Shown here: in pieces, positions 1-9,912 of the stretch
Numbering within the stretch: position 1 is the stretch's first letter
Layout: each line of letters starts with the position of its first letter
Assembly: GCA_943704525.1 (NCBI GenBank)
Contig: CALSCQ010001024.1
Location: forward strand, 1 to 28,634
Origin: Pigoraptor vietnamica
Lineage: Eukaryota > Opisthokonta > Filasterea
Direction: 5' to 3'
Length of the DNA: 28,634 nucleotides
Made by a program: the position numbers and the translations under genes
Notes under the pieces: model-generated
Seen by the model: only the letters and a program-made list of their open reading frames with translations
Database searches by the model: none
What the model was told of the DNA's origin: nothing

Positions 1-115
1 AGTCGCGGCAGCTCGAGAAGACGAACGAGCAGCTCGCCGGTGCCGAGCGGTTCCTGCAGGTGTGTGATTGCACGCTGTTGTTGTTGTCTTGGCTTTCTCT
101 ATTATTACGTCTTCC
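1..115. repeat. Terminal direct repeat, left copy (identical to 28520-28634)
   Basis: Read base by base, positions 1-115 match positions 28520-28634 without a difference. The repeat holds the last 59 bases of a dynein coding exon and the first 56 bases of the next intron. Because it includes intron sequence and sits exactly at both ends, it is best read as the overlap left when a circular or tandemly repeated sequence is written out linearly, not as a biological terminal repeat. Confidence 0.97.
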
Positions 116-3100
116 CTATCAGGTTTTTCGGTTGTCGTCGCCGCGTTGGCCTTCACAACTCCGCGGCTCCTTTGCGTGCGTCTGACGCCGACCCCCAATC
201 CGCGCAGGTGCTCGCGGGCGAAAGCGCCAAGTGGCAGGCCCGCCTCGACGAACTCCGCGCGCGCGAGACGACGCTTATCGGCGACCTGGTCGCGGGTGTC
301 GCCTACGTGACATACCTCCCCGCCATCCGGCAGTCTGCGCGCCACCGCATCGTCCGCGAGCGATGGATTCCCGATCTCATCGAGAGGGGCATCCCGTGCC
401 GCCTCTGCCAGGCGCCCGACACAATCACCGACGTGCACATGGAGGAGCTTGTCGGCGCCCTCATTCACCTCGCGACTTCGGCGGCGGAAAGCGACGAAGG
501 GGGGGTCGCGGGCAACGACAGCCCCTCGCACCTGCACAGCCGCAAGCCGAGTGCGACGCGCGCCGAGAAGGGCTGCGCGCTCGCGGCCGAGAACATGGCC
601 CTGCTGAAGACGTGTCGCCGGTGGCCCATGCTGGTGGACCCCCACGGCCACGGCGTCGATTACATTCGCCGCAAGGAGGCTTCGGCCGGCCTGTTTGTCG
701 TCGATGCGTCGAGCGGACCGGCTGACCCGTCGATCCTCGAGACGGCCGTCACACTGGGCAAGCCGCTCCTCGTCGAGAACGTCGGCAGCACGCTCGACCG
801 CGTCCTCCTCTCCCTCGTCACGCAGACGTACCCGCCGCGCTCTGGCGACGACAGCCCCGACTCGACGCCGGTGGTTGTTGCGGGCGTTGAGCTGGAGCGC
901 GCCAAGGGGTTCCGCGTGTACCTGTGCACGCGCGTGGGCGATCCGCAGTTTGGGCAGGAAATTCTCTCGGTGACGTCCCTCGTCGACTGCCGCGCGTCGC
1001 CGGTCGCGTTTGAGCGGTGGCTGCTGGAGCACGTGTTCGAGCTTGAGAATGCCCAGCAGAGCGCGCGTCTCGTCGAGATTGAGAACCAGCGCGCCGTTCA
1101 CGAGGAGCGCCTCGCCGAAACGGAGGAGCGCCTGCTCGTTCACGGCCTTGGCGACGACAGCAAAGAGTCAGGCAACGTTGGGCAGTCGCGCGCCAACCTC
1201 GTCTCGTCGCCCTCTCGCAAGGTGCTGCGTCAGGGACAGAGCGTCGCTGCCGCCGTCGCCGCCGTCGCCGCCCACGGGCGCCTGTCCATTGTGGAAGACT
1301 TCAGGTCCGGCGGCGGACTGGCACCGACGGCGATGCTCGAGATTGAGGCGACGATCGGCGAGGAGGACGAGGAAGCCGCGAGCGTGCACGACCGCATTTC
1401 GAGCGCCGTCGTCATGAAGCAGGTGGAGACAGAGTCTCTCGACTCTCTGCTGGCCGAACAAGGCGGCATTATCCGCATGCGCGAACACTACCGCCCCGTC
1501 GCACAGCGCTGCGCGACGCTGTACTTTGCGGTCGACGCGCTGGACGCTCTGGGTCCCACGTACGCATGCACGCTTGACTCTGTGGTGTCGGCGACTGACG
1601 AGGCCGTGCGAAGCGTCCCCGCGGCTGCGGCTCCTGCTCCGAAGGAGGGTGAGAGCGCGCAAGATGCGGCGGACGCTGCCGTCGATGCACGCGTGTCGCA
1701 GCTTGTGAATGCGGCGACGTTGGCTGTGTTTCGACGGGCCGCGCTGGGCCTTGCCGAGAGCGACCGCCTCCTCTTCGCGGTCCACCTCGCGTGCGTGTGC
1801 GGACGCGAAGCTTCGCACCCGGAGAACATCGCCTTTGGAATCGACCTTCCCCTCCTGCTGCACGGCCCCCGCGCGCCCCCCATGTTGGCCGTGCCGCCAA
1901 TGCCCAAGGACTTTGCCGAGTGGCTCACGGCGGACGTGTGGACGGACCTCTTCCTCCTGTCGACGATCCCGCGCCATTCTGCGATCGTCCGCAGCGTCCG
2001 CGAGCGCCCGGCGGCCTGGCGCGACTGGCGCCTCTCGTCGCGGCCGGAGGAGAAGCCGACGCCGATCGAGTCGCCCGAGGGCGGCGCATCGACGCCCGTT
2101 TCTCCCCTCCACCGTGCGCTGATCATCAAGTACCTGCGCCCCGACCGCCTCGTGGCCGCACTCTCCGCGCTCGTCTCGCGTCGCCTCGGACCGGACTTTG
2201 TGGCGCCGGCGCCGGCGCCGTCGCTGCCGGCGTCTTGCGATGCGTCGACGCCCGTTCTCATCCTGTGCCCGAGCGACTCGGACTGCACAAAGCTAATCGA
2301 ATCGCTCGCCGCCGGCCGCACGCCCACCCGCATCTCGCTGGGTAATGGTCGCGTGGATGCCGCTGACGCCGCCATCGATGGGGGGAGCGGGCGCGGCGAG
2401 TGCATTCTCGTTGATGCGCTGCACGTCTGTCCCCAGTTTGCGACGTCGCTCGAGAAGCGAGTGCAGGCCTGGCGCTCGGTGCCCCCGAACCCCAGGTTCC
2501 GCCTGTTCCTCACGGCCGACCCCGCGCGGCTTACCGACGCCGTCGCGCATGCGCTGGCGTCTATTTCTGTGGTCATATCCGGGGATCCGGCCCGCAGCCT
2601 CCGCCGTGCGCTCGTCGCCGCGCTCGCAGTGTTCGACTCGCAGCAGTTTGAGGGCGCCTTCTCGTCGTCTCAGCGGCTGATGCGCATTGCGATTGGCCTC
2701 GCGACGATGCACGCGCTTCTCCGCACGCGCCGCCGCTTCGGCCGGCAGGGATTGAGCGACGAGTGCCCTCTGAGCGACTCGGATCTCGTCGCCGCCGCCC
2801 GGTTTGTGCTCTCGATGCCCAGCGACGGCCGCTGGTCGGACCTCCGCGGCGCCATCTGCGACGTCGTGTACGCGGGCCACTTCTCTGACGAGTGGGACCT
2901 CAACGTCTGCCGCTCGTACGCCGAGCTCTACCTTCGCGAGGAGATTATGCGTTCGGACTGGCAGCCCCTGCCTCATCTGCCCGTCCCAACCGGCGACACG
3001 GCGACGCTTGCGCAGTTTGCCAAGGCGGTCGAGGACGTGCTCCCTGCGGACGACGTGGCCGCGTGCTGGGGCCTCCCGCAAAGCGCCGGTCTCCGCGCCG

Positions 3101-4543
3101 GTCGTTCCATCGGCGCACGCATCCTCGCGCACCTCGTGTCCCTCTCCGAAGGGCAGGGGTCGCACGCGTCGCCAATTGCTCGCCAGTCGTCGTTCATCCG
3201 TCCCATGACGGGAAGCGTGGCGCGACAGTGGGGGCGCATAGCCCGCCCTCCTGCGCCGGCGCCTCCCACGCAGCCGCAGCCGCAAGCGAGTGCCGGTGCT
3301 GGCGATGCTGCGGTGCCCTCCGGACACAACGACCCCAGCAAGTCCCTGCCCCTCGAACGCATTCGCTCTCTCGTCGACGCCACGCTCGAGCGCCTTCCCG
3401 ACGCTGCGACTGTTCGCACCGACCGTCCCGTTGTGGCGCGCCCGCCTCCCCGCGCCCCGTCTCCGAAGCAGCCCGCGACGCCCCTGTCGCCGGCGGTGTC
3501 GAAGGCTGCGACGAGCGGCACTTCGTCCCCGTCGCGGCCGCCGCCCTCTCACGAGACCCGCCGGCACAAGCGCAGCTCTGTGGCGCAGGCGCTGAACCGG
3601 GAATGCGAGCGGATGGTTCGCGTGCTGTCTGTTGCGCGCTCGTCTCTGGAGACGTTGGACGCTTGCCTCGTGGGCAGCGTGCCGATGCACCACTCTGCGC
3701 GCGTGCTTCTCGATGCGCTGGCTGCGGAGCACACGCCGGCCGAGTGGCTTGCGGCTGCAGGCATGAGCGCGAGGGAACGCGTGAGCCTGGGCGCGTGGAT
3801 GGACGGTCTCGTTCGGCGTCATGCGCTGCTTCAGTTCTGGGCGACGTCGCACGCCCTGCCGCGCGTCCTCCCGCTGCCGGAGCTCTTCGACGTGCCTGCG
3901 TTCCTGTGCGCGTACATGCAGGATCAGGCGCGCGCGATGGCCGTGTCTGTTGAGGAGGTGTGTTTCTTGAAAACGCGTTGCGAAGCGGAAAGTGGTTTGT
4001 TTGAATTGATTCAATGTGCCGCATGAGTGGCAGTCGCATTTCCCCATCATCTCACTCTCCCCCGCCCCTCTCTCGACAGGTCGAGCTCCGCGTGGAGGTC
4101 ACCGAGAAGCACAGCCCACAGGAACTCCGCGGCGTGTCGGCGAGCCACGGCATCTTCGCGACGGGCCTTTACCTCGACGGCGCGCGCTACGAGGATGGCC
4201 GCCTTCGCGAACAGACATCGATGGACCGCCCTCAGCTGCTGCCGTACGTGCGCATCTCTGTCGCCTTGCGCGACAAGGAGGCTCGCGGCGCGTCGAAGCG
4301 GCCGGACGTCTTCGAGTGCCCGGTGTACACGACACGGGTGAGTTGTCGCTTTTGTGTGCGACTTGATGAAGCGTTGCGGCGTGTGATAATTTGGTGTGTT
4401 TGCCTGGTCTGTGTCTGACATCGTTTCGCGTTGGTGTGCAGGGTCGCGCCCACAAGGTCCTCTCGGTGGCGCTCAAGACCGAGTCGGTGCCGTCGTACAC
4501 GTGGACGCTGGCCGGAGCCGCGATCCTTCTGTGCGTGGAGTGA
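1..4543 (+). CDS. Axonemal dynein heavy chain, C-terminal part (continues the gene from the right end)
   Basis: This is the 3' portion of the dynein heavy chain that starts at 17272. It holds four exons: up to 59 (end of stalk coiled coil 2), 208-3957, 4080-4337 and 4442-4543 (stop TGA 4541-4543). Introns 60-207, 3958-4079 and 4338-4441 are GT-AG and phase 0. Counted from the start at 17272, these are residues about 3510-4897. In order they show the end of the stalk (AGESAKWQARLDEL), AAA5 (CRRWPMLVDPHGHG near 615-660, LLVENVGSTLD near 765), the strut coil (about 1045-1140), AAA6 with LRPDRL near 2134, the conserved DLRGAICDVVYAGHFSDEWD block near 2840-2900, and the C-terminal cap ending FATGLYLDGARYEDG, FECPVYTTR and ILLCVE. 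The C-terminal cap with its VEVT stretch resembles outer-arm beta chains (DNAH9/11/17). Low-complexity insertions interrupt AAA5 (about 478-560) and the C-terminal region (about 3241-3570, Pro/Ala/Ser rich). The family is certain; the subtype is inferred. Confidence 0.93.
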
Positions 4544-4859
4544 ACTGCCTACCAATCGGCTGCCTCGTTTAACAACCCTTTATGTGTGTGTGCGTGTGCG
4601 TGCGTGCACGCTATGTCCAACCAATCTTTCCACATGCGTGCCTGTCTGCGTTTTGTGTGCATTTTGTCTGTTTGCCAAGCCTTGCGTGCGTGCGAGCGTT
4701 GCGCTGCCACTTTGCGCTGCCACTGCGTCTTCTCACTAGAGCACAATATATTTGAATTTTGCACTGACGGCTTGCAACGACTTAAATCGGAAGCAGAAAG
4801 GGACTGGTACTGACATAAATGCAAACTCTTGGGTTGCTGTAAAAATAGCTTTGTGTCAA
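4544..4859. other. Downstream of the dynein stop; no gene seen
   Basis: This is the presumed 3' untranslated region of the dynein gene. It contains a short GT-rich run (about 4580-4605) and becomes clearly richer in A and T than the coding DNA. No canonical AATAAA signal was found close to the stop, and no tRNA or convincing open frame is visible. Confidence 0.5.
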
Positions 4860-5790
4860 AAGGGCCGTTTACTCAGGCCAATTCAAGCGCCACGCGTCGA
4901 ACACCCACAAAAACGCCACAAAGTAAGGTTGCCCAGAATTTTGACCAACTGCAATATGAAAACCCGCGGGGGTGTCCTCGTCAAAAAACCAGTAGCACCC
5001 GCAGTCGCCCTTCTGAGTATCGGGTTGGCAGCCGGCGAGACGGTGACCAAACCGTCCGCTTGGCACTCCACAATCACTCCCTCGGCGTGGGGCGTCTTAC
5101 ATCCCTTGAAAACATTCTTTCTCCGCGCCAAATCTTCTTGTCGGCGCGCCGGTAATTGCGCTTGGCCACGGCCACGTTGCCCTTGATCTTCACGAGCATC
5201 GCGTCCCAAACATTGTGCCGATCGACGACGATCACCAACGGCAAAACACGAGTCGGCATCGTCGCGGACATGGTCGTGCACGACCTCACTGTTGAAGTAA
5301 TGCTTCGGAGCCAGGGGCGTAGAATGCGCCGGGGTCGGTCGCGCGCTCCATATAGCCGCCCAGGCACGTTATCTCCTTCGTATTGTTCACCCAGCCGGTA
5401 CATACACGGTGGTTGCGAGCGAGAAACGGCGCGGAGCCCTGCGACGCGGTAGCAAACCTGATCGCGCTGGTTGCCGAAAATACTTGAGGTATCATCGATT
5501 CGACGTCGGCCTGGTAGATCAGCCGTTCGATTTGCTGCACCCGAAACTCGACGCCCAAAGGTTCTTCATAGCGCCGCACGGCCACAGAGACCTCCTCGAC
5601 AAACCCGACATCGCATGTAACGACCACGACCGACGACCCGTGAATGATGCGATTGCCGACAGTTTTAAGGCCAGTCCTGACGCGGCGGACGTGCGGGATG
5701 CGCTTGATCTCGTCGTGTACACCTCATCTACGGTCAGCTTAGGCCCTGCATTGGGGAAAGGCAGTACTCACCTAAAGTAAATGCATGCGC
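4860..5790 (-). pseudogene. Degraded protein-coding remnant of unknown family
   Basis: Three minus-strand stretches here read like protein, with balanced composition, rather than as shadows of other genes. Examples are VVVVTCDVGFVEEVSVAV with RVQQIERLIYQADVESMIP (about 5450-5640), LPLVIVVDRHNVWDAML followed by RNYRRADKKIWRGERMF (about 5110-5250), and KGDCGCYWFFDEDTPAGF (about 4950-5010). They lie in different frames and are broken by a handful of stops or shifts. I see no clean splice sites that would connect them, though unrecognised introns remain possible. I do not recognise the family: no catalytic motif, signal peptide or repeat domain stands out. It lies between the tail-to-tail dynein and ARP2 genes, a position typical of tolerated debris. 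It could be a dead host gene, a fossil mobile-element protein, or a live gene with introns I cannot place. Confidence 0.35.
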
Positions 5791-6126
5791 ACATCGAGAG
5801 AAAATTCTGCCCCTGCGTGCAGGATACTTGTCTCAATACCTGATGGTGCCGAGGCGCCGAAGCCAGTATCTGCAAACGAGCTCGCACTCATAGGGGTAGC
5901 CGAGCAGAACTCAGCGGCAACGTTACTGTGCCGCATGCCTGCGTGTGGTGCGATGTTACATACGCAAGCACAATGCCGCACGCCCTGCAAATGATCCGCA
6001 AAACATTTGTACGTCTGGTATGAATTTTCGTCGCATCTCAACTGGACCGTCTGGCCAGTGTCCTCATGTGCGCGGTCGTGCGCACGACGTTTCCGACAAT
6101 CACGCTCCGCATCGTGCACATCGCCA

Positions 6127-6174
6127 CGAGAGCTGCCGTCAAGCTCGCCGCGAGAGCTGCCGTCAAGCTCGCCG
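6127..6174. repeat. 24-base tandem repeat, two copies
   Basis: The unit beginning CGAGAGCTGCCGTC occurs at 6127-6150 and again at 6151-6174 without change. As the length is a multiple of three it would add eight residues to any frame through it, but no gene is established here. Confidence 0.85.
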
Positions 6175-6516
6175 CCCGCGTCTGTTCGTTCGGGCGGCTT
6201 CATGTTCGATTCGTCTATTCGAATGAAGTCTCCTGTGCCCCCCCAAAAGGTAATGCATTGGTACTACGCTAAGGAATATGGCACGTTGCTAGTGCTCTAC
6301 CTTCGAGCGACTCGTCGTCCTCACTGAAAGTTTGGTCGCCTTGCGCGAGTCCGCACGTCGGCGTTTTCTCTCTGCGCACCAAAAAAACGAAGAACGTAAA
6401 CAAAAAAGCCACCCACACACTCTCGCAATTGGCGCGTGCGCATTATACAAAAACGCACGCTGGCCCTCATTGCCAATCGCGAGTTCACCGACTCCCTCCA
6501 CGGTTCTTGGTACCAA

Positions 6517-6647
6517 ACGACCTCTGCCTTTTCCTACGTTTCCAATATGAATCCGAATCTGACTCACTTTCCACTGCAACATGTTGCGCTCACCTTGCAC
6601 TGCCGCCGGCTCGAGCATCTTCTCAAGATGTTTCTCGATTTCCTTGG
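6517..6647. repeat. Imperfect direct repeat, copy 1 (partner 6683-6818)
   Basis: A block of about 131 bases running from ACGACCTCTGCCTTTTCC to TTTCCTTGG recurs at 6683-6818 with scattered differences. The best conserved cores are ATCTGACTCA, TTTCCACTGCAACAT and ACTGCCGCCGGCTCGAGC. On the minus strand both copies read ...EPAAVQ followed at once by GGTGAG, like an exon end with a splice donor, so this may be a duplicated exon of an unidentified minus-strand gene. Confidence 0.8.
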
Positions 6648-6682
6648 ATTCGCCGACCCTCTCCACCGGATTTTAATACGAC

Positions 6683-6818
6683 ACGACCTTTGCCTTTTCC
6701 TGCCTCTCGCATTAGAGTAATACGAATCTGACTCAATTTCCACTGCAACATTTTTGCACTCACCTTGTACTGCCGCCGGCTCGAGCTTCTTCCCGACGTA
6801 TTTTTTCGTCTTCCTTGG
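6683..6818. repeat. Imperfect direct repeat, copy 2 (partner 6517-6647)
   Basis: This is the second copy of the block, 36 bases after the first. Its minus-strand upstream side extends into KTKKYVGKKLEPAAVQ, whereas copy 1 reads KEIEKHLEKMLEPAAVQ. The shared end with a divergent start suggests an old duplication followed by drift. Confidence 0.8.
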
Positions 6819-7053
6819 AAATGGGAATTTTTTGTGCCGCAAATCGAAGTCGCAAGGCTCAGTGGTGGTGCCCGGCGCCTTGTATCGAAGTGTTTTTTTC
6901 TGGGCCAAGGGAACTATATTACTCGTTTGCCCGGAGAATCCTGGCAAACGTAGCACACATCGATGCCTTGAGAACCGGCGTCGGGGAAACGAGAGCGAGA
7001 ACTTCGCCTTGAGCTCGAAAAGAACGGAGAGAGAGGCCGAAAGAGAGTTTCAA

Positions 7054-7063
7054 ATGACGTCAT
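7054..7063. promoter_or_regulatory. Perfect CRE-like palindrome ATGACGTCAT
   Basis: The sequence is a perfect ten-base palindrome containing TGACGTCA, the consensus for CREB/ATF-type bZIP factors. No established gene starts nearby, so function is only possible, not shown. Confidence 0.35.
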
Positions 7064-7541
7064 AATTTTCATTAATAAAAAAAATAAAAACGCGAGCTTG
7101 CTTGCATGACACATCTGTGATTAGATTGGATTAACCTTGGCGCACTTTGCGGGTTACGGCGCGGGTGCTTATGAGCACCCAATGGTTACAGTAGTCCTCA
7201 CAAAACGTCAATTCACCGCTTGTTATCTGCTTTTTTTTTATGTTACAGAGCAACCTTGGGATCAAGGCGCATTCGCTCCTTCCCCAAATTCTCTTCGCGA
7301 ACAGCCCACGCAGCGCGCGACGCCAAGCCAAAAACCGCCTCCAAGCACCAAAAACTACGCACGCACACGCACACGCACACCACAGCCGCGCCCCATCGGC
7401 CTCCGCCGCCTTCTCAACCCGCGGGCCCTCATGGGCAACACACGCGTGCGGCAAGAGACACACCGATCGAGGCGCAGAAACGGGGAGTCGCAAGAGCGGC
7501 CAACGTCCCCTCAGCGGCATGCAGCGCCGGCAGCAGACGCC

Positions 7542-8251
7542 TTAGGCCTGGACGCCCAATTTGTCGAGGCACTTGAGGCCCTTCTCCTTGTACTCCTCGC
7601 GCGAGATCCAGAAGTTGTCCTTGTCCTTCATGATGTCCGCGAGCACGGCACCGCCGAGGAACACCATGTGCTTGCGGCGCGGGGGATCCTCGATGCGGAT
7701 CTTGAACTTCTGCGGGGCGCGGAAGGAGAGACGCAACTCAGCGCGTGTCCCAAACAGCATCGTGACGTGCCACAAAACGCTCGCAGGTGCATATATAGCG
7801 AAACGTTACAGCAGATTACAGCACTCGCAACAGCACGAACACACAGATAATAAGCAAGAACAATTGCCACCAACAAACGCAAAACAATCGATTCAAAGCC
7901 GCCACGCACCGAGAGCTTCGACGTGTCGCCCTTGAGCACGCGCTCGAGGTAGAGCTGCTTCATCTCGCGCTCGAGACGGCTGGGCATGCCGGGGTACATC
8001 GTCGTGCCTCCAGAGAGCACAATGTGCTTGTAGAACTCCGGGCGCGTGTCAATGTCGGCGGCCTGGATCGTGTTGAAGAGCATCTCGGCGACACCGGGCG
8101 ACTCGACGTTGATGAGGTGGGGCTGGAAGAGCGCCTCGGGGGCCTCGAACCGCTCCTGACCGACCTTGATCACGCGGCCGTCGGGAAGCTGTAGATGGGC
8201 ACGGCAAGCGCGTGAGTGCACACACGAGGCAAGTGCGCGAGTAGACGCAGG

Positions 8252-8295
<44 letters not shown>

Positions 8296-9912
8296 GTTGT
8301 GTGCGCGTGAGTGGGACGGAAGCCAGAAGCACATTAAAACAGGTTGCGGACGCTGACGTTCAAACGCACCGTGTACTCCTCGACGAGGACGGTCGTCTCG
8401 CGGGCGAGCATCTGCTCCTGGTCAATGTCATAGCTGCAAGGCGCACACACAAGGTCACTACAAAGTGCACCCGACAAACCAAACTTCTTATTTTCCCCAC
8501 GACCTCTTCCATCTCAGTGTGAAAGGCGCGCATGCATATCACGTATCGCGCGCGCATGTTATCCCATGGTGGCCCATGTGAAGCCTCTGTAGACAAACGC
8601 CCGACCCACCCGACGTAGCAGAGCTCCTCCTTGATCTGGCGCACCGTCTCAAAGTCGGCAGAGTGGTTGAAGGCGTACCCGCGCATGAGGAGCAGCTTGA
8701 TGAGGTACCGCGTAATGTCGCGGCCAGCAATGTCGAGGCGGCGAGTGAGGTGAGGAAGCGCAAAGCCCTCGTACACGGGCACAATGTGCGTGACACCGTC
8801 ACCAGAGTCGACGACCACACCGGTCAGGAGACCTATAAATGAGCGAGAGTGTCGCGTGTGAATCACTCGGTCGCAAGGCCACAACAATATAAAGAAGTAT
8901 GCGTCCTACCCAATGTCCCCCTACCCAATCTCCTTCCCCCAGCAAACACCACCACTTACGCGCATGCACGCACGCACGCAACACGAAGGCGCAAACCCAC
9001 CCTGAGCGTACAGCGTGAGCACGGCCTGGATGGCAATGTAGCACCCGGCGACGCCATACTTCTCGAACATGACCTCAATCATCTTTTCGCGGTTCTTCTT
9101 GGGGTTCATGGGCGGCTCGGTGAGCATGACCTTCGTCTGGCGCGTGTCCACCTTGAGCTTCTCGGAGAACGTGTAGTCCCACACGAGCTGCATGTCCTCC
9201 CAGCTCCGCACAATGCCGTTGTCCATGGGGTAGTTAATCTCGAGCATCGACCGCACGGCCGCAGCCTCGTCACCAATCATAATGTCCTGTTTGCGCACAC
9301 GGTCGAAACCAGCACATATTATTAGCATGGACGCATGTGCATTCCCCACAACAATGGTACTGCATTGAGCCGCAACTGCATCTCTCGAGCCAACATAACA
9401 GCAGCTCATTCAGCCGTGTTGCGCAAAAAATACATCGCAGTGCGCGAACGACAGAGAGAGGAACGCACCTTGATCACGACATCTCCGGGATTCGAGTCCG
9501 TGCGAAGGATGGGGCGACCCACCATCGACGGGAAAATGTGCGCGGGAAAGTTTGTGCCGGCGTAGCCGACCTTCACAAACTACGCAAATGACAAAAGGAA
9601 GGACAGCGTGCATTAGGGTGCTGGTGCTCAACAGCTCAACAGAAAACAGAGGAAGGCGGTGTGTGTGTGCGTGTGTGTGTGTTCGCATGCCGACGTCACC
9701 AATCATGAACTATAAACGAGATGGTAACTTCCTTGCTACGTGCGCATGCACGTGTGCGTGTGTGCATGGACACGCACGCATGCTATGAGCATGCAGACGC
9801 ACACGTACACACGCACACACGCACACACATACAAACAGTCGGTTTGAATCGTGACACACACCCCCGTGCCGTTGTCGAGCACGATGACCTTGTTGCCCTT
9901 CGCGTCCGTCAT
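7542..9912 (-). CDS. ARP2: Actin-related protein 2 (Arp2/3 complex subunit)
   Basis: ARP2 pairs with ARP3 as the pseudo-dimer that templates branched actin filaments. Seven minus-strand exons: 9912-9862, 9579-9469, 9286-9001, 8832-8610, 8433-8370, 8188-7910 and 7709-7542 (stop TAA 7544-7542). All six introns are GT-AG with compatible phases. The product is 393 aa against 394 in human. Visible are the start [17 protein letters not shown] with phosphate loop 1, phosphate loop 2 DSGDGVTH near residue 158, [15 protein letters not shown], the long conserved [20 protein letters not shown], the adenosine-binding [10 protein letters not shown] near residue 303, and the ARP2 end [20 protein letters not shown]. 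These diagnostic stretches separate it from conventional actin and ARP3. Unlike most exon-poor genes here it is heavily split. It lies downstream of IFT46 on the same strand with its own 647-bp spacer, so it is probably transcribed separately. Confidence 0.98.
8251..8287. repeat. GT microsatellite in ARP2 intron 5
   Basis: A nearly pure GT tract of 37 bases lies in the intron between the exon ending at 8370 and the exon starting at 8188. In the sense of the gene it reads as AC. Confidence 0.9.
9744..9835. repeat. Alternating GT/AC tract with GCATGC inverted repeats in ARP2 intron 1
   Basis: GCATGC occurs at 9744, at 9778-9783 and at 9789-9794, the last two as arms around a five-base TATGA loop. 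They are flanked by GT-rich sequence to the left (including 9657-9687) and AC-rich sequence to the right. The intron could fold into a substantial hairpin as RNA, or adopt Z-DNA or cruciform as DNA. Confidence 0.6.

Larger units (their letters stand above)
5791..7541. other. Intergenic stretch with duplicated exon-like blocks; no intact gene recognised
   Basis: This 1.75-kb region is poorer in G and C than the flanking genes. It contains a two-copy 24-base tandem repeat, an imperfect direct duplication with minus-strand exon-like ends, a perfect cAMP-response-element-like palindrome and an A-rich run near 7074-7090. Minus-strand frames in 6560-6960 include RYKAPGTTTEPCDFDLRHKK and KKLEPAAVQ. 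These could be exons of an unrecognised gene, but no complete model can be supported. The right end (about 7300-7541) is probably the 3' untranslated region of ARP2. Confidence 0.4.

Noticed and set aside
40-207. An upstream start giving a 1,328-residue protein from position 40
   Set aside because: The first 56 codons are intron sequence (GT at 60, AG at 207) that happens to be open; the conserved dynein exon starts at 208 and joins the stalk exon upstream of 60.
4860-5790. A transposase or virus-like structural gene as the identity of the remnant
   Set aside because: No DDE, reverse transcriptase, capsid or integrase motif could be recognised, and no terminal repeats bound it, so the family is left open.
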